The notes under the pieces: model-generated
What the model saw: the letters and a program-made list of their open reading frames with translations, nothing else
The model's database searches: none
What the model was told of the DNA's origin: nothing
DNA from: Paradesertivirga superstes
GTDB taxonomy: Bacteria; Bacteroidota; Bacteroidia; Sphingobacteriales; Sphingobacteriaceae
Direction: 5' to 3'
Assembly: GCF_037622515.1 (NCBI RefSeq)
Contig: NZ_JBBJCN010000008.1
Coordinates: forward strand, 1 to 64,000
DNA: 64,000 nucleotides
Translations under genes and position numbers: made by a program
Shown here: positions 36,042 through 45,655 of the stretch, piece by piece
How the letters are laid out: every line of letters starts with the position of its first letter
Position numbering within the stretch: the first letter of the stretch is position 1

Positions 36042-37191
36042 CAAAACCTGGCTATCGAATTTGATGCTTTTAAACCTGGTTGAAGAGGACTACGAAAAAG
36101 GGCTTATTCCGGAAGAGGAATGGAAGGCGGTGCAGAACAAATGCATACATGAATTTTATAGTCCCAACATTTTTATCCGTGTTGGCCTATTCTTATTAAC
36201 TAGTATAACCTCCCTGTTTTCCTCGGGTTTTTTGAGTTTAATCATGCTCGATGGCGACATTATATACAAGTATGGGTGGCCATTGTTTTTAGCTGTGATA
36301 CATTACCTTGCTCTGGAATTTATAGTTCGTGAGAAAAACCATTACCGTTCTGGCGTAGATGATGCATTGCTTTGGATATCTGCGGGCCTGCTCACAACCG
36401 CTTTCGTGATGGCAACCAATGCAGATGAGCATTACCTGCTGCTGGCCGCCTTTATTTTTGTGCTAAGCGGGCTGCTGAGCCTGCGCTTTGCAGATTCGCT
36501 GATGAGCCTGGTATCTTACCTTGCGCTGCTGGCGCTTGTATTCTTTGGCTGGCAAAAGCTTGGAACAATTGGCAATATTACAATGCCATTTGTAATAATG
36601 CTCGTTTCGGGAGGGATTTACCAGCTACTGCGTCAGCATGTAGATACCTCCGGTACTAAGTTTTATGCGAACAGCATGGCAGTACTGCGGGTTGCAACCT
36701 TATTGAGCTTTTATGCAGCGGGCAATTACTTTGTAGTAAAGGAACTAAACGATATACTGGACGGATCAGTGAGCAGGTCAATTCCCTTGGGATGGTTTTT
36801 CTGGAGCTGGACGGTCGGAATGCCTTTAGTATATCTGTTTTTCGGAATCAGGCAGAAAAATACGATCCTTCTGCGCAGCGGCTTACTCTTAATTGCAGCT
36901 GCAGCCGGTACGTATAAAGCTTATTACAGGCTGATGCCTATAGAGTATACCATGGTTCTGTGTGGCGCTATTTCTTTGACCGTTTGTTATTTTGTTTCTC
37001 GCTTTTTACGTACCCCAAAAAATGGCTTTACCTGTATGGAGCTGAAAAAGGAATACTTGATGGAAGAATTGAAACTGGAATCACTGGTGGTTTCAGATTC
37101 CTTTTCGGAAACGGCTGTTCCGGTAGTTGAAACCGGAACCAGCTTTAATGGCGGGCATTTTGGTGGTGGTGGTTCGAGCAGTGGTTATTAG
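36028..37191 (+). CDS. Polytopic membrane protein, DUF2157-like (2), Gly-rich tail
   Basis: 387 residues. The head (VEEDYEKGLIPEEEWKAV) resembles that of the upstream gene product, followed by about ten hydrophobic segments. The C-terminus is a soluble tail with a Gly/Ser end, GGHFGGGGSSSGY. Starts inside the last 14 bases of the upstream gene. Such Gly-rich ends occur on several membrane proteins of this phylum (for example TPM-domain proteins), without a known role. Confidence 0.7.
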   Translation: MIIYNKTWLSNLMLLNLVEEDYEKGLIPEEEWKAVQNKCIHEFYSPNIFIRVGLFLLTSITSLFSSGFLSLIMLDGDIIYKYGWPLFLAVIHYLALEFIVREKNHYRSGVDDALLWISAGLLTTAFVMATNADEHYLLLAAFIFVLSGLLSLRFADSLMSLVSYLALLALVFFGWQKLGTIGNITMPFVIMLVSGGIYQLLRQHVDTSGTKFYANSMAVLRVATLLSFYAAGNYFVVKELNDILDGSVSRSIPLGWFFWSWTVGMPLVYLFFGIRQKNTILLRSGLLLIAAAAGTYKAYYRLMPIEYTMVLCGAISLTVCYFVSRFLRTPKNGFTCMELKKEYLMEELKLESLVVSDSFSETAVPVVETGTSFNGGHFGGGGSSSGY

Positions 37192-37561
37192 TACCTTTCT
37201 TTAAACGGTTTACTAGTTCATAGGCCATAAAGGGTTTACCATTTATTCCCCGCAAAGTCTCCTCCTTTATTCCCCGCAGAGTCTCTCCTTAGGGACTTTA
37301 TTCCCCGCAGAGTCTCCTCCTTAGGGACTCTGCGGATCTACTGTGTTAAATTTTAAGCCTTGCGACTACCCGGAATGCAGGCTGTCTGTAATTACCAGCG
37401 CATCCGGCAGGCCTATCGCGCTTTTAAATTTTTACGCTTTAATCCAATTTTTTCCGCCTCTGTATCATTTATTCCCCGCAGAGTCTCCTCCTTAGGGACT
37501 CTGCGGATCTACAGTGTTAAATTTTAAGCCTTGCGACTACCCAGGATGCAGGCCCCCCACT

Positions 37562-37584
37562 GGTCGTAGCGTCTTGCTACGACC
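37562..37584. repeat. Perfect nine-base palindrome in repeat cluster
   Basis: GGTCGTAGC-gtctt-GCTACGACC. A different REP-type stem from the surrounding PCCGC-type units. Confidence 0.8.
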
Positions 37585-37585
37585 T

Positions 37586-37617
37586 CACTATAAAAATAAA
37601 ATTTCTATTCTGCTTTA
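37586..37617. repeat. 32-bp repeat, copy 2
   Basis: CACTATAAAAATAAAATTTC and the following TATTCTGCTTTA match 34896-34927. It sits directly against the nine-base palindrome and leads into the next TTATTCCCCGCAG unit. Confidence 0.6.
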
Positions 37618-37791
37618 TTCCCCGCAGTGTCTCCTCCTTAGGGACTCTTCGGATCGCATTTTTTAATATATGGCATATACCCAAATTCGCTATCTTGGTT
37701 TTAACATGCCCCTCAGCCGGCCGGCACCGGCACAGAATGAGGTGTGAATTATCAGATACTCTCTTGCAACCTTAACTTTCATTACTAAATA

Positions 37792-37822
37792 AAAGGGCTA
37801 TTCTTCTCCAGAATAGCCCTTT
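37792..37822 (-). terminator. Terminator of the SusCD/FAS1 operon
   Basis: A perfect 13-bp stem, AAAGGGCTATTCT with AGAATAGCCCTTT, and a five-base loop. On the minus strand it lies 30 bases past the SusD stop and ends in a TTTTATTT tract. It closes the six-gene operon. Confidence 0.85.
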
Positions 37823-37851
37823 ATTGCCCTCGAACGCCTAAAGATCAGGCT

Positions 37852-39468
37852 CTAAAATTTAGGCTTTAAATTAGGGTTAAGCCTTAACTCATTTGCGTTA
37901 TAGGGCAAATACCAGTTTTTAGAGTCAGCTAAAGTTGTTTCAAGATGAGGATGCAAAACTACAGGAGCCCGCCTTTTTACCGCATCAATAATAACTTGAG
38001 GTGACCCACGATGTTTGGCCATCCTCATTAAGGTATACCACCTTCGCCCTTCGAATCCCAGTTCCAGGCCAAACTCTCTTAAAATTACGTCTTCTATCTG
38101 CTCTGCTGAAGATGCGGTAGTGATTCTAAAAGGGTTAGTTGCAGCATCAGCAGCAACAACTCCGGCACGATTTCTTATAGAATTTATGCGTTGGATGGCC
38201 AGCCCCTTTTGTCCCAGACGGTTTAGGGCCTCTGCCCACATCAGGTAAAGGTCGCCCTGTCTGTAAACGTGCCATATCGCCTCACTTTGGTAGGGTTCTC
38301 TCACCGGAGCAGGAACATCCAGGGTTGCTGGGGCGACTCTTCCCAGGGCTAAAAACTTCCAGATCACAGGAGCACTTGTCACGCGGTTATAATATGGAGC
38401 ACTCCCCACATATGACGACCCAAACCCCCTGTATATTTCATCTGTTGTATTAGTTGTCCGAATAATCGGATAACTGGGATTATAACTTTTAATCGCGACA
38501 TCAGAAGGAGCAACCATATATTTCCCCCCGGAAGCGGGATCATTTGAAGTAAACATCATCAAAGGGCTGATTTCCCGGCTGGCGTACGTAAAGTTCACAT
38601 CAAACATTGGCTCGTTAAAGGGGTTTGTATTGTAAAAAAGCGATATCCATTGTTCACCTGAATTCAAAGGCCCGTTGTTATAACGTCCTGTATTATAAAA
38701 ATTCTGGCAGGCAGCTGCTGCCTCCGCGTATTTATTTTGCCACAGATAAACTTCTGCCTGAAGGGCGCAAACAGTACCCTTAGTTGCGCGAAGCCGAGTT
38801 TGTTCCGGACTCTCCCTTACACCTGCATCAAATGTATTCACTACATTTATCACCACATCTGTATATTGATATGCTTCTAGTAGGTCGGCTTCTATACTAT
38901 CTAACACAACATCCTGAGGTGTCGCGCCTACATACTTTACCTTTGAGACATCATCTACAGTCTCCATAATCAGCGGCACATCACCAAAACTGCGTACCAA
39001 ATAAAAATAACCCAGCGCCCTTAGAAATTTCAACTCGCCGATATACTGTTTCATCACTGCATTCGTAAAGTAATTAGCGTCCTTAGGTACACGCGGAACA
39101 TTCTCAATAGCGTAGTTAGCCCGATTAATCAGGTCGTAATAGATACTCCAGTCGGTATATTTATTAGTCGAACTTATCCGGTGCTCTGCTAGCTCTGTAA
39201 TATCTTTATCAGCGCCCGTTCCAGGCTTAACCCAATCAGCCCGCACTTCGCCTAATATAAACTCTTGCCCCACAATGGGCTGTAATGTTTGGTAGGTTCC
39301 GCTTAGCATAAACTGAGCGTCCCAGAAGTTATTCAAGAAATCCTTATCGTTTATAACATCTTTAGGCTCGACTTCGAGAAAGTTGCATGAGAAGGTAGTC
39401 AACAGTATGGAAGCCAGACTGACAAGCATCAATTTCCGCAGCTTGCTCCTATTAAAATAAATTTTCAT
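37852..39468 (-). CDS. SusD/RagB family outer-membrane lipoprotein (2)
   Basis: 538 residues. Lipoprotein signal with Cys near 28 (TFSCNFLEV), followed by the SusD start FLEVEPKDVINDKDF. TPR-like helices (ALGYFYLVRSFGDVPLI near 150, QAEVYLWQNKYAEAAAAC near 240) and the C-terminal REFGLELGFEGRRWYTLMRM near 465 are typical. SusD proteins bind glycans at the cell surface and lid the SusC pore. Last gene of the operon, 38 bases after SusC (2). The ligand is not readable from sequence. Confidence 0.95.
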   Translation of the reverse strand: MKIYFNRSKLRKLMLVSLASILLTTFSCNFLEVEPKDVINDKDFLNNFWDAQFMLSGTYQTLQPIVGQEFILGEVRADWVKPGTGADKDITELAEHRISSTNKYTDWSIYYDLINRANYAIENVPRVPKDANYFTNAVMKQYIGELKFLRALGYFYLVRSFGDVPLIMETVDDVSKVKYVGATPQDVVLDSIEADLLEAYQYTDVVINVVNTFDAGVRESPEQTRLRATKGTVCALQAEVYLWQNKYAEAAAACQNFYNTGRYNNGPLNSGEQWISLFYNTNPFNEPMFDVNFTYASREISPLMMFTSNDPASGGKYMVAPSDVAIKSYNPSYPIIRTTNTTDEIYRGFGSSYVGSAPYYNRVTSAPVIWKFLALGRVAPATLDVPAPVREPYQSEAIWHVYRQGDLYLMWAEALNRLGQKGLAIQRINSIRNRAGVVAADAATNPFRITTASSAEQIEDVILREFGLELGFEGRRWYTLMRMAKHRGSPQVIIDAVKRRAPVVLHPHLETTLADSKNWYLPYNANELRLNPNLKPKF

Positions 39469-39506
39469 AATATTTTCTATTAAAATCTTAAATAATTCAA
39501 CACGTA

Positions 39507-42455
39507 CTACAAGCCTAATTTAACACCAATTAAAAAGGATCTTAGCTGAGGTAAATTACCGTAATCCACACCATACATTGTTGCATTCACAGCGCTTCCC
39601 ACTTCTGGCCCATACCCTTTGTATTTTGTGAACGTATAGAGATTCTGCGCAGTTACATGAATTCGTGCACTCTTGAAAGTACCTCCCAGGCCCCCGGCTG
39701 GTAAATTATAACCAAGTGTTATTGCCTTAAAACGTGCGAACGATCCATCCTCCAACCAACGGCTGGAGAAGCGGCTATTACCAACCGCATCACCGTGGAC
39801 CGCCCTCGGAATTTCTGCGATATCGCCCTCTTGCTTCCAGCGGTTGCTTACAGTAACTGACTGGTTGTCGTAAGTTGCCATAGATTCGAGTGAGGCTCTC
39901 CGGGCATTATAGACATGGTTACCTACAGCAAAATCCATAAATACGTTAAGATCTAAACGCCTGAAGGAAAACACGTTAGAGAACCCTCCGAAAACATCAG
40001 GATTTGTATTTCCAATAACTTTCATGTCGCCCTCATCGATTATGCCGTTATTGTCAGCATCTTCAAACTGGATGTCGCCTCCCTGGAAAGGCGAAATGTT
40101 TTCCGCGCCATTTTTTACTTTTACATCGCTGCTGTTTGCATAAACACCTAAAGCATTGTATCCGTAAAAAGCTCCAACAGAATTACCAACCTGTACAATC
40201 CCCTGATAATTATCATAATTGGTTACACGGTTCATCAGGTCCGGAAGCGAGAGAATCTCGTTCCTGTTTTGTGCTGCTGTAATATTAGTTTGCCAGTTGA
40301 AAGCTCCGGTCAAAACCTTTCCTGTTATTGAAAATTCTATTCCATGGTTCCTTACCGCACCGCTGCTTACAAGATAAGTACCAATCCCGTTTATAGTTGG
40401 AAGGTTTATCGTATTTAACAGGTTGACAGTTTTCTTATTATAGACATCAACACTTAATGCAAGACGATTCAGAACACTGAAATCTAAACCAACATTGAAC
40501 TGCCTGGTTTCTTCCCACTGCAGGTCCGGATTACCAAGAATATGGAAACGCACCCCCGCATAACCACTATAAGGGGTAGTCACGAGTGCATTATAGGCTC
40601 CGATATGGCCGACTTCTTCATTACCGCTTAAGCCATAGCTTGTCCGTAATTTTAATTGATTAACAACTGTACTTTCTTTTAAAAAGGGTTCCTCGCTTAT
40701 CAGCCAGGAAGCAGATATTGAGGGAAAATACCCCCAGCGTTTTCCTTTGACAAACCTGCTCGAGCCATCAGTTCTTAAATTAGCGCCGACTGAATACTTC
40801 CCTCTATACGCATACTGGGCATGTCCAAAAAACGACAGAAGCCTCCAACGCGGGTCTGAACTGCTCAGTGAGTCCAAAAGCAATTTATTGTCTGTAGATA
40901 TAGTGTTAAATTCATCAGAAGGTGAGTTGACTACCATCGCATAGCGAACCTCCCGGGCGGTAGTCTGAAAAGCGTTTCCAGCAAAGGCAGAAACAGCATG
41001 TTCGCCAAATGTTTTGTTATAGCTAAGAACGTTTTCATTCATCATCATTATTTCGGTACCATTATTTTCCGAAGAAGCCCTTATGATGTGCCTTTCGGGA
41101 AGAAATCCGGCGGAGGGCCTAAAGCGCGACTCGCGTAGACGGAATAAATCGGCGGCCAGGCCAAGACGAAGATTCAGATAAGGCGAAAAGGTATACTGAC
41201 CTGTGATTCTACCCACGATACGGTTGGTACTGTTCTTATTGGACATTTTGTTGATAACAGAATATGGATTGCTGCGGCCGGCGTAATCCGCACTGTCGAT
41301 ATCACGGGTATCCAGTCCCGACATATCTTGTTGAAAGGGCGTAAGAGTAGGGCTTTTCAGGACCGCCAAATACAAGGGATTGGTATTGAAGTTACCGCCC
41401 TCGTCTTTGAGTGTTTTGTCCGATCTGGTAAACGATACACTGTTCAAAAAACTTATTTTTCGGCCCACTTTATAATCAAGATTAAGTCGGGTAGTGAAGC
41501 GGCTGTAATCTGTATTTTCGACTACCCCTCCCTGCTTAGTATAACCAACGTTAAGTGAATATCTTGCAATAGCATCTCCGCCTCTAAGCTTCAGATGATA
41601 ATTATTATACAGACCACCTTTGGTAATCTCATCCTGCCAATTTGTGTTGTTATTGTAGCGCTCTGTCTGGTTGGGTGGAGTCGATATTAATAAATAACGC
41701 CCGCTACCGTTTTCAATTTGTTGTTGAGTTAAACCCCGGGCCTGCTCCTTTTCGAGCATGAACGCTCTGTACTGTTCAGCGTTAAAAACCGAGACCGGAT
41801 CAGGAGCATTCATGATTCCGGTAGTACCAGAAAAGTCCAGATAGGTCTTCCCTGTGGTACCACCATAAGTATCGAGAACAATGACACCATTCGCACCACG
41901 CATTCCGTAGATGGCCGTTGCATAAGCATCCTTTAAGACAGTTATTGCTGCTATATCCTCGGGGTTAATATCAGCCAAAGGATTGTTATCCGCGTTAAGA
42001 GCAAGAGGTCTGTCGGATCTCGAAACCTTAACCGGCACACCATCGATAATATACAAAGGCGCAGTTGCCGCATTAAAGGTAGATATTCCTCTAATATTGC
42101 TTATCGCCCCCGAACCTGGGGCACCGGATGTATTCACCACATGCATTCCAGCCACTTGTCCCTGCAGCAAGGCATCTATAGAGATTGGCATCAAGCCCCG
42201 TATCTGGCTCTCCTGAACCGGAACAACCGAACCCGATATATTTTCTCTTTTAATACGTTGATATCCAATGTTGACATCCGCTTCTGTGCTTTGCGTATTT
42301 TGAGGGATCGACTTCCTGAAATTTTGAACGATCGAGTCTGCATTTGTAGCCGCTTTTTCAGGATTTTCCTGGGCGCTGGCTGGCTGATCGAGACTCACGA
42401 GTCCCACTATCATCAACACCGGGAAACTAACCGAAGAGAGTCTGAGTTTGAACAT
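39507..42455 (-). CDS. SusC-type TonB-dependent transporter (2), lacking the N-terminal CTD
   Basis: 982 residues, with a signal peptide to about ASAQ (29). The usual CarboxypepD_reg-like extension is absent; the plug domain starts after a short linker with IDALLQGQVAGMHVVNTSG near 92, NIRGISTF, PLYIIDGVPVK near 134 and AYATAIYGMRGANGVIVL near 178. The 22-strand barrel follows, ending in the conserved LPQLRSFLIGVKLGL. It pairs with SusD (2) downstream and transports oligosaccharides across the outer membrane. Absence of the CTD is unusual next to its paralogue in the same operon. Confidence 0.95.
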   Translation of the reverse strand: MFKLRLSSVSFPVLMIVGLVSLDQPASAQENPEKAATNADSIVQNFRKSIPQNTQSTEADVNIGYQRIKRENISGSVVPVQESQIRGLMPISIDALLQGQVAGMHVVNTSGAPGSGAISNIRGISTFNAATAPLYIIDGVPVKVSRSDRPLALNADNNPLADINPEDIAAITVLKDAYATAIYGMRGANGVIVLDTYGGTTGKTYLDFSGTTGIMNAPDPVSVFNAEQYRAFMLEKEQARGLTQQQIENGSGRYLLISTPPNQTERYNNNTNWQDEITKGGLYNNYHLKLRGGDAIARYSLNVGYTKQGGVVENTDYSRFTTRLNLDYKVGRKISFLNSVSFTRSDKTLKDEGGNFNTNPLYLAVLKSPTLTPFQQDMSGLDTRDIDSADYAGRSNPYSVINKMSNKNSTNRIVGRITGQYTFSPYLNLRLGLAADLFRLRESRFRPSAGFLPERHIIRASSENNGTEIMMMNENVLSYNKTFGEHAVSAFAGNAFQTTAREVRYAMVVNSPSDEFNTISTDNKLLLDSLSSSDPRWRLLSFFGHAQYAYRGKYSVGANLRTDGSSRFVKGKRWGYFPSISASWLISEEPFLKESTVVNQLKLRTSYGLSGNEEVGHIGAYNALVTTPYSGYAGVRFHILGNPDLQWEETRQFNVGLDFSVLNRLALSVDVYNKKTVNLLNTINLPTINGIGTYLVSSGAVRNHGIEFSITGKVLTGAFNWQTNITAAQNRNEILSLPDLMNRVTNYDNYQGIVQVGNSVGAFYGYNALGVYANSSDVKVKNGAENISPFQGGDIQFEDADNNGIIDEGDMKVIGNTNPDVFGGFSNVFSFRRLDLNVFMDFAVGNHVYNARRASLESMATYDNQSVTVSNRWKQEGDIAEIPRAVHGDAVGNSRFSSRWLEDGSFARFKAITLGYNLPAGGLGGTFKSARIHVTAQNLYTFTKYKGYGPEVGSAVNATMYGVDYGNLPQLRSFLIGVKLGL

Positions 42456-42602
42456 ATTGAAAAGTTTATAATTAAAAAAATCGTTAAAAACATGATAGCT
42501 GAGACAGACAGCAACAAGGAAAGGCCTTACAGTGTCCCTTCCAGATTGCGGACTGAAATAGCTTAAATCAAATCTGATTACTCATGTATTGCATTATTCG
42601 TG

Positions 42603-44099
42603 TCAGTTTACCGGACTGAGCACCATTACGTCCAGAGCAGCACCCGAGACTCTCGATGCTTGAGCTACAAACTTTATTCGCTTATCGCCACTCGTTATAA
42701 AGTTATAGGTACCGATCACTACATTTTGATGAAAGGTTGTACCCGCACCATAATTTAACACCCCACCTATTTTATCTTCATTGTGCATTAGCTGAAAGTC
42801 ACCGCGGCTACCGTTCTTATAATTTATTGCGAAACTATATTTCCCTTTTCGCACATTTCTGACTACCGTTACCAAAGAATCGTTTGGCGAATCAGGCCCA
42901 AAAAACAGGTGGACTATAGTTCCGCCCCGTGGATGATTAAATTCGTTAAACAGCCGCCAGTTGCCCGAAGCCTGGGTCGTAGGTGCAGGTGCTGCTGTAG
43001 AAGAAACACCGGTTACTCCAAAGGCAAAATTTGTTGCTGTACTAAAACTGTGTACAATCTGGGTGCGCGGAATGTCAGGACGAAAAGCCAGGGGTTTATC
43101 TACGTTATGCAGAACCCCGTTCCTCATAATCACATCGCTGGCAGAGAAATCAGTATCGTTATTAATAAGCTTAGGTGCGGCAAGATCGAAATACAGATAT
43201 TCGTTTCCATTCAAAGAAAGAATTGTATTTCCCCAGGTTTGATTAACTTTTATAAGAGGTATTGCAGGAGTAAGCAACGAGTAACTGGAACTAAATTCAC
43301 CTCCTCTAATGATATGGTATTTCATTAGCTTTTTCAACTCATCCAGAGGCATATTATCAAAGGTTGTGATTCCAGCCGCTTGCAGAACTCCGTTAGTCTC
43401 AGCGAATAAGGTTAATCTTATCCTTTCATTTAAATGATTTGTCAGATTAGTAAGGGTATCCATTAAGCCGGCCCGGTGTAAGCCGCCAATCATTATACTA
43501 TACTGATCGGCGTTTTGCGAAAGAAACTGCCCGATGGTTAAGGTCGGCGGATCTAAAACTCCATCCATTTTATGAACAAAGCCGTTTGCAAATTGGATAT
43601 CAGTTTCGTACACCTTCGCTTTACCGTTTGCAACAGAATTAAACTTGTACCCTTTTGATACATCAAGGGTAATGTAATCACCTCTCCCTGTAGGTACCGG
43701 CTGAGGGCCCTGTATAAATTCAGCCGCTTTGAGACGTGTCGGGAGAATATGATAGGCCATAATGGTTTTCAATTCCTCTGCCGAAAATTGACTCAGGCTG
43801 CTTTTTCCGGCATTGCGCAAAAATTTCTTAAAACCATTATTATCAGGCGCAAAGAACGTGAACGGCCCGAATGTATTAAGAGTGCTAGCCATTTTGGTTA
43901 TTTCCAGGGCCTCAACAGTAAGGCTCAATGATGTGTCCTGACGAAGCATATCCATCATCAGCACGCTTCTATTCTGTTCCTGGAAGGAGAAGTCTTCTTT
44001 CTGACAAGCGTTTAGAGCAACCACCAGGGCAAGTACTGTCGTCATGCTGAAGGCCGCTTTTATTCCGCTAAAGAATGTCTTGTATTTTTTCATAATCAT
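42603..44099 (-). CDS. FAS1-domain lipoprotein (B) of the PUL
   Basis: 498 residues. Lipoprotein signal with lipobox ALNAC (Cys near 32). Two fasciclin domains: FAS1-1 (about 45-185, with FGPFTFFAPDNNGFKKFL near 77 and FVHKMDGVL) and FAS1-2 (about 187-345, with RLTLFAETNGVL and GVLHNVDKPL). A C-terminal beta-domain (about 350-498) has GTIVHLFFGPDSPND and resembles a carbohydrate-binding sandwich. It lies 34 bases after SusD (1) and 147 before SusC (2). FAS1 domains mediate adhesion and protein or glycan binding; here a surface glycan-binding role is inferred. Confidence 0.85.
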   Translation of the reverse strand: MIMKKYKTFFSGIKAAFSMTTVLALVVALNACQKEDFSFQEQNRSVLMMDMLRQDTSLSLTVEALEITKMASTLNTFGPFTFFAPDNNGFKKFLRNAGKSSLSQFSAEELKTIMAYHILPTRLKAAEFIQGPQPVPTGRGDYITLDVSKGYKFNSVANGKAKVYETDIQFANGFVHKMDGVLDPPTLTIGQFLSQNADQYSIMIGGLHRAGLMDTLTNLTNHLNERIRLTLFAETNGVLQAAGITTFDNMPLDELKKLMKYHIIRGGEFSSSYSLLTPAIPLIKVNQTWGNTILSLNGNEYLYFDLAAPKLINNDTDFSASDVIMRNGVLHNVDKPLAFRPDIPRTQIVHSFSTATNFAFGVTGVSSTAAPAPTTQASGNWRLFNEFNHPRGGTIVHLFFGPDSPNDSLVTVVRNVRKGKYSFAINYKNGSRGDFQLMHNEDKIGGVLNYGAGTTFHQNVVIGTYNFITSGDKRIKFVAQASRVSGAALDVMVLSPVN

Positions 44100-44133
44100 A
44101 ATTTTAAACTCAATGCCATATTATTTACGAAGG

Positions 44134-45615
44134 TTATCTATAGTAAGAGGTCTGCACCAGGTTGGGGTTCTTGTTCAGCTCATTTTGAGAAATAGGCAAA
44201 TACCATCCCCTTGGGTCGATGATGCGCGCACGAATTGACTTACGGTCACCAACAGGACGGCTCAGGAGAACCTTATTAATTAATACCTCCGGACGGCCAT
44301 CGTTTTTGGCTACCCTAAGCAAATCAAACCACCGTTTACCTTCCATGGCTAGTTCCATAGCCCGCTCGTTGAGGATAACATCAACAAGGAAACCTGTATC
44401 AGGATCAATGACATCATCGAAAGGATCCAGACCAGCACGCACACGTATCTGATTGATTAATACTAAAGCCTCGTTTCTTTCGGCTACACCCAAATGTGCC
44501 AGCGCCTCAGCCCGCATTAATATAACATCGGCAAGACGGTACACGATAAAGTTAGGATCGTTGGTTGGCCTGCCGATATCCTGGTTATTAAGCCCATGGT
44601 ATTTCCAGAAAGATCTTCCGTTACCCCTGTCTACAAATGTGTTTTTGATCCCCCTAACAAGATCATTCTCCTGGGTAAAAATAGTGTATAGCGTATTATT
44701 GAGTTCAAAGCTTCCGGCAACACCTTTCAAACTATTATTTTCATTCAGCCTGAAATCGAACTGAACTTCAAAAATGCTTTCTCTGCTGTTTTTCTGGCCA
44801 AACATGTTAAACCAGTTCTCGGCAGTCATAAGGGAATACAGAGCATTATTATCAATTACCTTTTTAGCTGCGGCTGCAGCCTCAGCATATTTGGCACGCC
44901 ATAAAAACACGTCGGTTTGCAAGGCATTAACAGCTCCTTTCGTCACCCTCCCTCTGATTTTATCGTTCGAGGTATAGTCTGCGTTAGTCATTTTTTCCGC
45001 CAGTATTAAATCAGCTTCTATCTGATCAAGAATTGTTGATGCGCTTGATTTTGGCAGCCGGTAGTCTACTTCATCATTAGCGGGCGCCTCTAACATCAAT
45101 GGCACTTCATCGAACGTTTTAACTAAATAAAAGTAACCAAGTGCTCTAAGAAAAAGGGCTTCACCTACTATCGCATCACTTTCCTGCTGGGTAAAACGCT
45201 GATCTAAAGAGGGAATTTCCGGCACCGCCTCAATCACTGTGTTCGCCCGGGCAATCATCAGATAAACGTGGTCCCATGTAAGAACGGGCTTAGTGATATC
45301 GAACAGATGATCGTAGAGATCAGTTAGATTAAGAGCATTAGTAATGGCGGTAGCATCCGTTCCAGTTGGTGTAACCGCAGTCACTAAATCTGCACGGCTT
45401 TCTCCCCAATTTAAAAATTCGTCAACATTAAGCTGAAGCGCGTCATATACACCTATGATAGCCGCGTTTGCATCCGCTTCAGTTTTAAAGAAGTCCTCTC
45501 TCGTTAATGAGTTACCTGGCTTCTGGTCCAGAAATTTTTCACAACCGCCGAAAAAGCTGGCTATACCGCAAAGTACAAGAGCGGTTATCCATTTGTTATT
45601 TTTTATGATATTCAT
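44134..45615 (-). CDS. SusD/RagB family outer-membrane lipoprotein (1)
   Basis: 493 residues from the chosen start (MNIIKNNKW...), which gives a lipoprotein signal with FFGGC; the frame opens ten codons earlier. Then CEKFLDQKPGNSLTREDFF, helices ALGYFYLVKTFDEVPLML near 165 and QTDVFLWRAKYAEAAAAAK near 245, and the C-terminal ERAMELAMEGKRWFDLLRVAK near 420. Follows SusC (1) by 40 bases. It forms the surface lid and glycan-binding partner of that porin. Confidence 0.95.
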   Translation of the reverse strand: MNIIKNNKWITALVLCGIASFFGGCEKFLDQKPGNSLTREDFFKTEADANAAIIGVYDALQLNVDEFLNWGESRADLVTAVTPTGTDATAITNALNLTDLYDHLFDITKPVLTWDHVYLMIARANTVIEAVPEIPSLDQRFTQQESDAIVGEALFLRALGYFYLVKTFDEVPLMLEAPANDEVDYRLPKSSASTILDQIEADLILAEKMTNADYTSNDKIRGRVTKGAVNALQTDVFLWRAKYAEAAAAAKKVIDNNALYSLMTAENWFNMFGQKNSRESIFEVQFDFRLNENNSLKGVAGSFELNNTLYTIFTQENDLVRGIKNTFVDRGNGRSFWKYHGLNNQDIGRPTNDPNFIVYRLADVILMRAEALAHLGVAERNEALVLINQIRVRAGLDPFDDVIDPDTGFLVDVILNERAMELAMEGKRWFDLLRVAKNDGRPEVLINKVLLSRPVGDRKSIRARIIDPRGWYLPISQNELNKNPNLVQTSYYR

Positions 45616-45655
45616 TCTTTTTTTCGTTAAAGGAACATTATACATTCGCTCAATC

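Larger units (their letters stand above)
37243..37661. repeat. Cluster of REP-like palindromic repeats
   Basis: Five complete or partial copies of a unit beginning TTATTCCCCGCAGAGTCTCC and ending in a complementary GGGACTCTGCGGATC half. Copies A (37298-37381) and B (37468-37551) are nearly identical over about 84 bases, including the tail TTAAATTTTAAGCCTTGCGA. Partial units lie at about 37243, 37268 and 37615. Stems of GCAGAGTC with GACTCTGC are perfect. Whole cluster intergenic. Confidence 0.85.
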
